A DNA stretch of 64,000 nt from Phascolarctos cinereus. Its lineage: Eukaryota > Chordata > Mammalia > Diprotodontia > Phascolarctidae. The position numbers were made by a program, and so were the translations under genes. Position 1 is the first letter of the stretch. Each line of letters opens with the position of its first letter. Below, one piece after another: positions 21,505-32,511 of the stretch. The stretch spans positions 7,886,001-7,950,000 of the forward strand of contig NW_018343979.1 of the NCBI RefSeq assembly GCF_002099425.1, written 5' to 3'. The notes below the pieces were generated by a model. It made no database searches. It worked only from the letters and a program-made list of their open reading frames with translations, and was not told where the DNA came from.

Positions 21505-21770
21505 AGGTAGCTTGTTTAGTAAATAGAAAGCCAACTTTGGAGTCAGGAAAACCTGGGTTCAAGGCCTGCCTCTGACATATACTGGCCACATTATTGTGGC
21601 CAAGTCACTTAATGTATCAGTGGTCTAGGAAGCTCTCTAAGACTATAAGCTGTAAAGCAGATACAGTGTGACCAGAGCTCTAAATGGCATTGGTGGAGGA
21701 AGATTCTTTATTGGGATTTTTATCTGCTAACGAAGTCACAGGTCCATTGAAACAAACAAACAAACAAGCA
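21505..21770 (+). mobile_element. CORE-type marsupial SINE
   Basis: Head 'ggagtcaggaaaacctgggt', then 'ggaagctctctaagactata', then the tail 'gcattggtggaggaagattc' and 'gaagtcacaggtcc', ending in an AAAC-rich run. The same architecture occurs at 31895-32115. Confidence 0.65.
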
Positions 21771-22504
21771 AAAAACAAAACAAACATCTTGAGGGAAAGG
21801 ACAGTGGAGAAGGATACCCTTATTAGCATGGGCAGTGATTATATTTAGGGAAGACTAGGCAATGTGAGAGCTTTGAAATTACATCATTAAGAGATCCAAG
21901 AGGAGGTGGTTAGATGTACAAAATATGACTGTGGTGTTGAAATAAAAGGAAATAAATAAATACTCATAACGACTGTCTTTTTTTTGTTGCAAACTATATT
22001 TTGTAGTGGAAGAAAGAATGAAGCCAAGTGCATTTAGGAAGAAAAATTGACTTAAATTAAGACGTTTTGTATTTTAATGCAGATTGGCAGTGGAACAGGG
22101 AAAGTCGAGGGGAACAGAAAATCAAGAAGGGCTGGGTGCATGATGGTCCAAGAGTCAGTAGGGGCGTTACTAGTGAGCAGGGTTAATGAACTCTGATCTG
22201 AGTGCAGAGGCTAATTGCTCTCTGCCTTGTGTAGACTGTCTGTTCAGTGTGAGTTGTCAGTAATGCAGAGATGTCATATTCTCAAATTAAACTGCAAAGA
22301 TGTTTGACAGAGGAAAGCAGAGTTGCTTCAGTTTCGGGAACATCATGCTCTTCATGTAGCATGACACACAGAGGAGATGGTTGGCAAAATAGTACTGCGA
22401 GCACTGGGAAGACTCTGTCTCCTACAAGATGCATGGCCAAGCCAGCTGTCAAGCACCGAGTCAGAAGAGTAGCATGAATATCCAGGTGCAGACAGAGGGA
22501 TGGA
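21771..22504. other. Unassigned sequence with a CpG-containing patch
   Basis: 22080-22505 has at least six CpGs in about 430 bp and is less AT-rich than its surroundings. A 68-codon open frame (22271-22477, MSYSQIKLQRCLTEES) has no recognised similarity. No splice or promoter evidence. Confidence 0.4.
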
Positions 22505-22728
22505 CTCACAGCATGCGTCTTTCTTTGAAGAGGCTAGTGTGATAGAGTGGACCTGGAATCTGGAAAATCTGGGTCCAAATACCACTTTAGACATGAACTG
22601 CTTGAGTGATTCTTGGCAAGACATTTACCATCTCTCTACCTTAGTTTCCTCTGTTATAAAATGAGGTGATTATATTCTGTAACTTCTAAGGTGCCCCCTA
22701 CTGTAAATCTATGATCCTATGAACATCA
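22505..22728 (+). mobile_element. MIR3-like SINE
   Basis: 'gacctggaatctggaaaatc', 'taccttagtttcctctgtta', and the MIR3-type end 'gtaaatctatgatcctatga'. Confidence 0.65.
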
Positions 22729-23263
22729 TTCATACAACTGAAATGACTCAGAAACTAACTCCTTTTCCTCCTCCTCCTTTAGTAGCCAAGTTATAAAGAC
22801 CAACCATGACTAAAGCTTATTTTGCTAACTTGGCTTAGCTAATTGTATTGGCTTTTAAAGTTACTATGGGATGCTAAGGTTGACTCCTCAAGAGACATAC
22901 TTGCCAAATTCTATATCCATAAATTGGAGAGTTTGTTTCTGCTCATCTATTTGTGAGTCAGTGCTATTCCCATGGAAATAATCCATTTGGATCTGGCTCC
23001 CAGGAGCATTATCTCATTTCTTATTTTCTAGGGGAGTAGGGATTGTGGCTCAGTCACTTGTTTTTCTGAGTCCCTGTGGGTAGAATAAGGGAAATTGAAA
23101 TCAGGTTTTAATCTTGTTAGGGGAAGAAATGATCATTAATGAGGATCAGTCAAAAACTGTCCTACATTGCCTCTTTTCTGTGAGTGTAGCTCTTAGGAAC
23201 TCCTTATCTCTATCTTAGGAGTATAGCATGGTTACATGAGTGAGTCATGACTTATATGTGCTT
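22729..23263. other. Unassigned sequence
   Basis: No gene or repeat recognised. Confidence 0.4.
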
Positions 23264-23309
<46 letters not shown>

Positions 23310-23310
23310 C
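23264..23310. repeat. (ATC)n microsatellite
   Basis: Pure trinucleotide run just left of a minus-strand SINE tail at 23330. Confidence 0.97.
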
Positions 23311-23329
23311 AAGCTGCAGCTATAGAAAA

Positions 23330-23622
23330 CTTAAAGATTTGCAAACGATTCCTTTAATGTAATAATAATGGTGACAATAGCTAGTATTTATATAGGACTT
23401 TAAGATTTGTAAAGCATTTTACAAATATTACCTCATTTTATCTTTACAACAACACTGGGATTTGAGTGCTATTATTATCCCTATTTTACAGATAAGGAAG
23501 CTTAGGCAGAAAGAGGTTAAGTGACTTGCCAGGATCACACAGCTAATAAATGTCTGAAGCTGGATTTGAACTCAGATCTTCCTTACTCCAGGTTCCACTC
23601 CTCCACCTAGCTGCCTATAGGT
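23330..23622 (-). mobile_element. THER1/MIR-type SINE, nearly complete
   Basis: Plus strand reads 'agctagtatttatataggac', 'taaagcattttacaaatatt', 'attattatccctattttaca', 'aagtgacttgccaggatcac' and 'cctccacctagctgcc': tail, CORE and tRNA-like head in reverse. The same family as 13297-13557 and 26665-26930. Confidence 0.75.
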
Positions 23623-23624
23623 AA

Positions 23625-23760
23625 ATACAAGTATTTGCAGCTCTATTATAAAGATAAGGGCATAGTTTCTGAGAGTTAAAGTGACTTTCCCAGGTTTACA
23701 CAACAAGTAAATGTTAGGGCTGGCATCTTATTCCCACAGTCCAACATTTTTCCAGGACAT
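23625..23760 (-). mobile_element. MIR-type SINE fragment
   Basis: 'ttaaagtgactttcccaggt' and 'gttagggctggcatcttatt' are reverse MIR core and head blocks, diverged. Confidence 0.45.
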
Positions 23761-24374
23761 CATTCTAGAAGGAGAGCAGGAGATTAATTAGCAGCCTATA
23801 GGTAAATTCTATCCTTGATGGAGGCTTAGCCATAGGATGCTACAGATACCTCATGTTATGTCTCTCCCAACAAGAGTTGTTCTTTTCCTTTGAGATCTTT
23901 TCTTAATGGAATATGTATGGTGATTTTTGAAGGAATTTGTACCAGTTCTATAAGCTGGATCAATCGTTTGGGTCATACTCCTCTATTTTCACTCAAACTG
24001 ATAATGAATATTTCTTCAAATCTACTTTGTGTTGAGGCTACTCTAGACATGATAGTCTTTCTTTCCCTTACAATTGCTAGGGGTGAAGGGAATAGAAGAA
24101 ACCTGTCAAAGGATGGGACTGTTCCAGGAGGAAGGAGGTAAAGATCATGAGATGAATCTTGAATAAACTGAGGAGCAAAAACTTGAAGGCAATGGTTAAA
24201 ATTTCCTAAATATTACAGCTGGGGCTATAGAATGCGATACACACACACATACATTTATTAAGACTTGAACCTATGGTATGGATATAGTCAATGTTGGAGA
24301 GCCTTTCAGAAGGCAGACACACTAAAGTAGCGTTGGGAAAATTGGAGAAAAATTTCTAGAATCATGTGTGAAAA
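23761..24374. other. Unassigned sequence
   Basis: No gene recognised; the 83-codon frame at 23890-24141 has no recognisable similarity. Confidence 0.4.
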
Positions 24375-24640
24375 GTTACTGATCTTTTTAACCTAGTGAT
24401 CTCACTACTAATGTTCTTCAAAGAAATCAAAGAAAGTCCCATATATACTAGACTACAAGGTATCTCAGAAATCTTAGTGAAGTTTTAAACTACTAAAGCT
24501 TAAAAGGATATTGAGACTTCTGGTATAACCTGTATTCCTAGCAATACTTTTTGTGGTAGCAAAAAGCTAGAAACAAAGGAGGTATCCAATGATTGGTGAA
24601 TTGCCAAGTAAATTATGGCATAATCCTAGGTATTATACCT
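24375..24640 (+). mobile_element. L1 ORF2 3' fragment, split by a MITE
   Basis: Left part: 'aacctagtgatctcactact' followed by 'aagaaatcaaagaaagtccc'. Right part: 'tttttgtggtagcaaaaagc' and 'caatgattggtgaattgcca'. These are the L1 ORF2 C-terminal blocks seen in clearer form at 36960-37110 ('aagaattggaaattgagagg', 'catcaattgggaaattgaac'). The piece between is the palindromic MITE. Confidence 0.6.
24454..24534. mobile_element. 81 bp palindromic mariner-type MITE
   Basis: Left arm starts 'tacaaggtatctcagaaatc'. The reverse complement of the right end starts 'tacaggttataccagaagtc', so the whole unit folds back on itself with a short centre near 'actactaaagctt'. Length, near-perfect palindrome and a start/end in TA context fit a MADE1-like mariner derivative. 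No transposase; needs a mariner enzyme in trans. It sits inside an L1 fragment. Confidence 0.75.
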
Positions 24641-26169
24641 TTACAGCAGGAGAATGCCTCTTTAAGTGGGTTTCGGAATCAATCTATTCAAGGAGTAAAT
24701 GTGAAAAATTATTAGGCACTGTTATTAAATCCATAGAATAAACCAAGGCATAAACTATGGTGTGAGCACTCTAGTTAATCAAGTTGGGAAGGAGTGAAGT
24801 GCTTTGGATCACTGGATGATAGCTGATTAATTGGATTGGACATTGGAAATCAGAGAAAGAGATTCCAGTAGGAACAGTCCTGCAACTGCTTAGGGAGTAA
24901 AACTTCAGGAGCACTTTGCGAAGGCATACTCCCTATACCTGTCTTAGAGAGTAGTAAAGAGAGAAGGGTATGAGTCCAGAGAAAGTGTTATAGTTCTTCC
25001 CTATGCCCCACCCCCAACACCTGAGAGAGGACAAACTAAGTATGCTGGGGAAATGCAATTTTCAAGGAACTTAACCTCTAAAAGGCAGAGAGAAATGAAG
25101 CTTCAGTATTCTATAAGGGCCCCAACACTTGGCATTCACAAGAGAGTTTCACATACCTCAGAGAAACTTCATGAGGATTCTAGAAAGTAAGAAAAGGATT
25201 CCAATACAACTAGGATCTATGAAGAATCTGTTTGTAACATATATTCTCTAAGCTTGAGCCTTCTTTTACCTGGACTTTGTATGCATTGTTGGGAGAGGGT
25301 GTCCTAGACTTTTGGGGAGAATACTTGCACCTGCTCTTCTTACTATATTACCTTAGTAAATATTCCTATTGAAAAGCTAATAAACTCTTGCTGGCTAATA
25401 GGAAATAATTTCAAGTAGTCAAGAAAGTGGTAGAAACATTCTGATTCCTAGTTTCAAAATGTTCATGGTCCAGATCCCTAAAAAGACTTGACTTCCCAGG
25501 GAATCCCACAATTTCTAGGAGAGTCATTCCCAGATATTAGATTATCTAGACTCTGAGAAGCTATAAAAACAAATATTTCTAATTGTAAGGTAATCCTAGC
25601 ATCTCTGCTCTTGTTTTATCCAGGGATAAACTTGTCTGAAGAATACTGAGCTATATCTAAGGTTGATACATGTGGTCACAGAACTATGCACACCCAGCAG
25701 GCAACATCAACAAGAAAAGATAACAAAGGCCCTATCTTCTAAGATCATAGATCAGTAACCTTGTCGACTGGTACCAATTTTGTAGGCTCAGAGTTCCTGG
25801 AATCTGGATCTTGTCTGCCTAGTTAGAACTTATGGTACTTTCCTGTACTTCTCTCCCTTAAATTTCTACTTAAATTTACTTCTCTATGTGGCTCAGACTC
25901 TAGTTGTGTCAATGGTCAGACCAAATACTCTAACTTCCCAAAGAGAGTGGAGTAACCAAGAAATACTAATGCAAATTGTGTGGATGCAACAAAGTGAATG
26001 AACTGCTCAGTTAGTTAAGTAGAGGTAAAGAATAAGATAGTTGGAGAGGAAAAAAGGGTACATTGCCCTCCACTTGAATTTATCTCCAGTTCAAGCTGAA
26101 TTTTATTTTTATTCTGTCTTATAAATGAAATCGCGATCCATTATATTTATGTATCTATGTTTCTCTAGA
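24641..26169. other. Unassigned 1.5 kb stretch
   Basis: No gene recognised. 25250-25420 ends in an AATAAA-containing segment of uncertain origin (see rejected list). Confidence 0.4.
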
Positions 26170-26660
26170 ATCCAATTAAATTCATTCTGCAAACACTACT
26201 GAAGCACCAACCATGTTCAAAGTCATGTGTTAGATGCTAGTTTTACAAAGGCATAAAAACAAAACAATCTTATCCTCAAGGAATTTATTTTCTGCTATGG
26301 GGACACAACATCACCACAAAGAAATAAATACAAGGCCTTTTGAGGGGGGATCAAAGACTAACAACTGAAGGGATTCAAAATGCTTTGGTAGTTTGCATTG
26401 GGTTGGTTATTACAGGAAGACAAGGATTTTGAAAGGCAGATATGAAAAACAGGTACTTTCCAAGTACCTGGGATGTCTACTTGTACAAATTCAATGAGTT
26501 GGAAGATGGAACTTAGAATATGGGAAACAATTACCCAGTTAGCTGGAACATAGAACACCGGAAAGAAAGTAATGTGAAAAGGTGCTTTTTAGATGGATTT
26601 CAATGTCTGTTTTAGGAATTTGTATTTTATCATAGAGGCAATAGGGAGCCAGTGATTCTT
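26170..26660 (-). mobile_element. L2-derived fragment
   Basis: 'aagcaccaaccatgttcaaa' and 'atcctcaaggaatttatttt' at the left, and 'tttgtattttatcatagagg' with 'caatagggagccagtgattc' at the right, follow the reverse L2 order (3' end to RT region). The same final block appears in clearer form at 63.3 kb. Confidence 0.5.
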
Positions 26661-26664
26661 CTTT

Positions 26665-26930
26665 TAAAAAAATAAGCATTTATTAAGCACCTATTGTATT
26701 CTAGGCATTATGTTAAACACTTTACAAACATTATCTCATTTGATTCTCAAAAAAACCCTGAGAGGTAGTTGCTATTATGATTCCTATTTTATATAAAAGG
26801 AAACTGAAGCAGACAGAGGTTAAGTGAGTTGCCCAGAGTCACACAAATAGTAGGTATCTGAGGCTAGAATTTAATTCAAGTCTTCTTCTCTTTTTAGGCC
26901 CAGTGCTCTATCCATAGCTCCATGAGAATG
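26665..26930 (-). mobile_element. THER1/MIR-type SINE
   Basis: 'aagcatttattaagcaccta', 'actttacaaacattatctca', 'taagtgagttgcccagagtc' and 'ggcccagtgctctatccata' in reverse order of the element. Confidence 0.72.
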
Positions 26931-28371
26931 ACATGGTAAGTCTTGTTTATTTTATCTCCTGTTTAAATTGAATGTACTCAAATTTGACAAAGCCATAGTT
27001 AGGCAAGCTCCAACAAAGAACAAGGGAATGATGTCAATTGCTCATAAATAATGGTTTGTTTCTATGAACCAACTCTAAAGTAATGTCCCCAGAAAGTAAT
27101 GAGTTTCTGGTTGCTAATTGTGACAGAAAAGACAAGTCAAAACTCTGTTTCATGGACTCTGACTCGGGTAATTTGATTGGATATAGCTTTTTACTTTCCT
27201 TTCTATCTCAACTACTCTGCATTATGCAGGAAAATGATGGCGAGGCATGTAGAAAGCAATTGGAATTCTGTAACATGGCATGTGGGTTGCTGGGGGTGCC
27301 TCTTAAAGTCATAGAACCCTAATAGATTTATGTATTTCCTTAATTCCTTGCCACCATTAAGCACTGTATAGGATAATGCCATAAACATTGATCATATGTA
27401 AATATTAGCTAGATGTCAAAAACTTGAAGTTGATGCTTTTATAATTAAATTATTGAAAACAATGAACTGAGTCACAGGAAAGAACATGTGATTCCAAGAT
27501 ATCAATTAATAGGAAATAATTAATCAAATGACATGGCATTTTTAAATCTCTCTTCCCAAATAGTGAAGATCATGTTGATTTCCCCCTTTTTTTCTTAAAA
27601 AAGGCATGAAAAAGTCAAAGTTAAGGAGGTTTAACTTGATCTTTCTGGATGTTGCTGAAAATATTCAAGTTGAGTAAAAATGTAAACTTCTGAAATTGGA
27701 GTTTGTTCATTGTTATTGCTTGAGGGGGTCCTTATTATATCTGGCTATGCTTAAAATAACTATGGGAGGAAAGGAAGTGGGAGTGTTCTTTTTGATCTTA
27801 GTGATGAGGAAAAAAATAAACCTATGGTCCCAAAGTGCCCATAATAGGAAAAAGCATCATCAGATTCTGTAAAGGATAATCTGGCTAAACTCATCTGATG
27901 GCTTGTTATTTTTTTTCTTTTTGGCAAGCTGGAGTCAACTTTTTGTTCTACTTCTTATCTTATGTGGTGCCTCTCTTTTTGGCTCCAAAATATGGTACCA
28001 CAGATTGTTCTAACCACCAAATGATGTGTGTGGTCAGCCATTGGTGTGGTTTTTTCTTGTGTAAATAGTTGGCATAGCCCTGATATTTTGCCTCCTTTGC
28101 TTCCTCACCCTGTCCTCTTAATCTGTACTTGCTGATATGGCCAGCATACTGAAATGGTTACTTCGTACAGACAATCTTTATGATTGTAAAAAGTACATAG
28201 TAACTCAGTAGCCTGAGGTTCTCTAGCCAAATCCAAGGATCATATTTTAATATTTTTATCCCATATATTGAAACTATGAAGGACTTGCCTGTCCTTAAAT
28301 GGATTCTAAATTTCATGGAAGCAGGGGCTTCATAGGCTTGATAGTTTGACACTCTATTCTCTTTTTTTCAC
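26931..28371. other. Unassigned 1.4 kb stretch
   Basis: No repeat recognised. The 79-codon frame at 27083-27322 (MSPESNEFLVANCDRKDKSK) has no recognised similarity and no supporting signals. Confidence 0.45.
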
Positions 28372-28563
28372 ATAGTGCAGTGGAAAGAATGCTAAGCTTG
28401 GAATCAGAGGTCCCTGATTCAAACCCTGGTTCTGCTGCTTATATGACCTCGAACAGGTCACTTGTCCTTTTTCTGACTTCATTTCCTGATCTGCAAAATG
28501 AGAGGATTGGACTAGACAGTGTCTGAGCTGTCTTCTAGCTCTAAGTCTGTGATCTTATGATCA
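28372..28563 (+). mobile_element. MIR3-like SINE
   Basis: 'gcagtggaaagaatgctaag', 'gattcaaaccctggttctgc', 'ttggactagacagtgtctga' and 'agtctgtgatcttatga'. Nearly full length. Confidence 0.75.
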
Positions 28564-28799
28564 TCAGTTTTAAAGAAATAGGAGGGACTATTTTAATTAA
28601 TTCTCTGTCTTATAGCACTTCCCTGCTCATAGCAGGATTTTAGACAATTTTAGATTTTCAAAAGATAAATACCTGGGATTTTGGCTGAACTGCCAAATGA
28701 ATATGAGTTAACACTTTCACATGACAGCAGAAAAAAAAGTGACTGTGATCATAATTTTCACTAATAGAACTATAGGGCCAAAGGATTTATGCTCCTCGA
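28564..28799. other. Unassigned sequence
   Basis: Nothing recognised. Confidence 0.4.
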
Positions 28800-28912
28800 G
28801 ACTAGGAATAATTTCTTTCTTTCTTTTTTGTCTTTATATCCTCAGTCCCCAGCACAGGGCAAGACATATTGTAGTACTTAATTAAAGCTTGTTGATTGAT
28901 TTAGAGCTCAAG
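28800..28912 (+). mobile_element. L2 LINE 3' end
   Basis: 'tatcctcagtccccagcaca' and 'taattaaagcttgttgattg' are the L2 3' terminal blocks. Confidence 0.62.
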
Positions 28913-29285
28913 AGACTTTAGAAGCCATTTTGTTCAGTATCCTCATTTTACAGATAAAGAAACCGAGGCCCAGGGGAATTGTGACTTATGTATGGTCAAA
29001 CAAGTAATAAATCAACAGATATAAACTAAGGTCTTCCAATTGAAATATGGTCCAGACTTGTTATTTCATTAGTACTATAGAGAATACTCAATGAGGAGCT
29101 TCTCTTTGCCAATGAAGACTGACAACTGTTTTGAAACTTAAAGCCTTAGAGTTGTTTGGGCCAAATGGTTAGGACACTTGCCCAAAGTCACGTAGTAAAT
29201 ATGAGTTAAAGGTGGTTCTTGAACACAACTTTTTCTCTGTCTGAGTTCAATTTTTAAGCACCAGGCTACTGTGCCTGTGGATAAA
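28913..29285 (-). mobile_element. MIR-type SINE fragments
   Basis: 28913-29060 has 'atcctcattttacagataaa' and 'aaaccgaggcccaggggaat'. 29150-29285 has 'ggacacttgcccaaagtcac'. Both are reverse MIR core sequence; possibly two separate diverged copies. Confidence 0.5.
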
Positions 29286-29299
29286 AGTACATCATTTAG

Positions 29300-29755
29300 A
29301 ATTAGGTAGGTAATAGTTTCTGTGTATTCTGCCTCAATCAAACTATATGTAGAGTATGTGTTCAGTTTAGGGCACCACCTTTTAGGAAGAACTTTGACCA
29401 GCTGAAATGCATTCCAAGGAAGCATCCAGAATGGTCAACTAGGGATATTAAGTCAGGAGAAGACTGAGGGCAACAAGCTAACTTCAAGTACCTGAAGAAA
29501 TTTCAGCTATTAGAAGGAAAAGATTTGTTCTTCTTGGCCCCAGACAACAGATTTGAGAACAAGAATTAGAAGTTTTAAAATTTTGGCTAAATGTAAGGAA
29601 AACTCAGTCTCTAAAGGTAGTGAGTTCCTCATCATTACAGATCTTTAAACAGAGACTGAAATGGGAATTTTGTGGAAGGAATTAGTGTCTAGATATACAT
29701 TAGATTAGATGGTCTATGAGCTCCCTTCCAATTGTATTATCTTTGTATTTCCTCC
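29300..29755 (+). mobile_element. L3 (CR1-clade) LINE 3' region
   Basis: Blocks in the L3/CR1 3' order: 'cagtttagggcaccaccttt', 'cttcaagtacctgaagaaat', 'tcttcttggccccagacaac', 'aatgtaaggaaaactcagtc', 'ggtagtgagttcctcatcat', 'gatctttaaacagagactga', and a closing 'ttagattagatggtctatga'. Confidence 0.68.
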
Positions 29756-31894
29756 ATGCTCTCTGCACATAATGCTTAACGGAATTTCATTGAATTGAAT
29801 GTACCTTGTCTATATTGCTAAATTAATATTTTCATGTACTTTAAACATTTTTTTTAACATTCTCTCTCATAGGGTTGATAAGCTTGAGATAAAAGAAAGA
29901 GCAATGAAATAAATACAAAGAATGAGATAGAAAACCTAGGGACTTTTTGTGTTTGACACCAGTGATGAGACTTAATGCAGAATAAGGTAGACGTTGTTAC
30001 CAATATATAGGCTCCAAGTTAGAAAGCTTTTACTATGACTTTATAAGGGCCATAGATCTGGACCTACCATGTGCTGAAATTTATAAAGGAAAAATTGTGA
30101 AGCTCAGTGTTGAAAGCTATATTGGGACAGTCAGAAAGGTGCTTTTACATCCCAGTTATACCTAGCTAGAAAAATATATTTTAAGAGCTGCATAAGTAAC
30201 TAGTGTTTTTAAGATGAAACTCACACAGAGGGAAGTGGTGCAGCAGGAGAGACAGAATCAATATTTCAAGGGCTCATTTTGGGAGTTTAGCTGTTAAACT
30301 CCACCAGCAATGTAAGCAAGGGGGCTGGTGCTGAGCCTGCAACAGTACCAAATGATTCCTTTATGTATTGTGTGGGATCTGATAAATTTTTGCAGGATCC
30401 AGTCCAACTGTGCTCTCATCACATTGATTTAATGGCCCTTAAGAGAAACCATAAAAGTGCTTTCTGGTTAGTGGGGCCCAGCTGTTCCTCAGAGTATTGC
30501 ATAAGACAGCAGTCCAAGTTAGCTATAGATTAATGATTAGAAGATATTGGTCTCAACCATTTTATTATTTTCTCATGTCAAGACAGTTGTATAGCAGAGA
30601 TGCAGTTTGTTAAGGTAAATTACTAAGCCCAAATAAAAAGGCTTGGAAAAGATTACTAATTGGGCCCAGATAAGGCAATCAGATAGCCCTTCCCCACCCC
30701 CAACACTGAGTCAGTTGAACATATCTTTAATGTGTGTGTTTTTCTAAAAGGTGATGTGATGGCTGATGGCTGGAGGGATCACTCTGTTTTCATTACCAGG
30801 CAACAGTGCAAGAAGCCAACAAAATTATTTGAGGATCATCAGGCTCTCTGATGAGGTTAAGAACACTGAGAGTCAGTACCAAATGAATAACTGTGTTGAT
30901 TTACAGTGTCATTCATGTCATCTGAGCTTTTTGGTTTCCTGAAAGCAGAAGGTTGATTGCACTACTAGGCAATCTGTTAAGTATTAAGCCAGGAGATGAA
31001 ACAGCCTATCTTGGAAGCTATTCTGTTAAGTGGCAAACAAGAAGTGCACCAAACTTTTGCGCCGCTTCAGGCACCTTCAGACAATGGGGTGACCTAAAGG
31101 AGGGTCATGGCTTTTTTTTTTTTACCCCATCTAAATAATTGGGACAGGGAGGAACAATAATGGAGTGAAAGGGGTTTACAAATATCAAAAGATGAGTTGG
31201 GAAAATTTCTTTTTGATTTTTGATCAAAGCTATGAGTCAAAAACATTCTCTGAAGGCAATATCATGCCCTGGCAATTAGATGACAGGAGGCTTTGAGTAA
31301 TTAATCAATGTTTTGTCAGTTTTCATGACCATCCTTAATATTCTATTATGAAATGTGCAATAGCTGCTATTTAAATTACAAAGAATTGGTGAGACATTAT
31401 GAAATGATAAATATACAAGATCATGTGATTCTCAAAAAAAGGCTTCATAGAGTCAACCATTATTGGTTTAGAGTTTTTGATAATTATGATAAGACCAGAG
31501 CTGATTTACCTCTTGGCAATGATAGAAGATATTTGCTCAGTCATTGAATGGTGAGAACGAGCATACAGGGGACATACTCAAACTGCTAAAGAACAAATAA
31601 TTCAAACATGTTAGAAAACTCTAGTTTGATACAAAAAGTTAATGTTAATTACATAATATTCTTACCCATTTATAAAGTGAACCCATATGGCTGTTTATTA
31701 GCTTATTTCAATTTTCTGTGTATTTTTGAAATAAAACAAAATTCTGGCAATTCAGAACAACTTCCCTCCACATTTAGTCAGCATCAGTAACATTTTATTC
31801 TATTATCCAGTAATTAACTAATGGCTAAATTAATACAATAAATAATTTTTGGACTTAGCCAAATTCACTATTCCCATATAGAAAGGAACCATCA
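29756..31894. other. Unassigned 2.1 kb stretch, candidate single-copy DNA
   Basis: No repeat family recognised across most of it. 30760-31110 contains mixed, non-repetitive sequence with normal complexity, and 31050-31080 has CpGs ('ttttgcgccgcttcaggcac'). No reading frame is convincing. Confidence 0.45.
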
Positions 31895-32115
31895 TTTGGT
31901 AGATAGAAAGGTGGCATTGGTATCAGGAAAGCCTGAGTACAAGACCTGCCTCTCACCTATACTGGTTATGTGAACTTGACTGAATTGCATGATCTCTGCT
32001 CCCCAGGTAATTCTATAAGACTATAAATTGTAGAACAATTATCAATATTCATTGGTAAAGGGAGTTTCTTCACTGAGAATTCTATAAACCAATGAAGTCA
32101 AAAGTCTAGTCAAAA
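31895..32115 (+). mobile_element. CORE-type marsupial SINE
   Basis: 'gcattggtatcaggaaagcc', 'ttctataagactataaattg', 'ttcattggtaaagggagttt' and 'aaaccaatgaagtca' follow the same order as the SINE at 21505-21770; more diverged. Confidence 0.55.
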
Positions 32116-32234
32116 GTATTTGCTATCTTAGATATCTAATATTCTAATATATCTGTGATCTCAATGAAGCCATCCCTGTTAGCAATGTCTTCGCCATTTA
32201 ATCCTATGTGAGTCAGTCATGTCCTGGACTATTA

Positions 32235-32289
32235 TAATGCAGGCTTTTATTTCACTACAGAATGAAAGTTTATTGTTCTTTGAGAATCT
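32235..32289 (+). repeat. 55 bp repeat unit, copy A
   Basis: Starts 'taatgcaggcttttatttca'. Matches 33356-33410 at 49 of 55 positions with no gap, same strand. Not part of a family I recognise. Confidence 0.85.
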
Positions 32290-32431
32290 GTGTAGGGAAG
32301 AGCATACCAAATATCCTAGGAGGCCTTTCTCAAATCCTATTTGAATTTCATAGCTATCAATTGAGAATGAAGGCTGTCCAATGATTGTCTTGCACTTTTA
32401 TCACATGACCAAACTGTTGTTTTTATCCAGT

Positions 32432-32511
32432 CATATATACATATATGCACAGACATGTAAATGTATATATATATATATGTATATTTGTACATATATGTAT
32501 ATGCATACATA
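32432..32511. repeat. (TA)n/(TATG)n microsatellite
   Basis: Alternating TA, CA and TG dinucleotides. Confidence 0.9.

Noticed and set aside
22271-22477. 68-codon open frame with an ATG in a plausible context
   Set aside because: No similarity recognised and an open frame of similar length on the opposite strand; kept only as part of the CpG patch observation.
25250-25420. LTR-like end with AATAAA
   Set aside because: No paired end, no target duplication and no family recognised; too weak to list.
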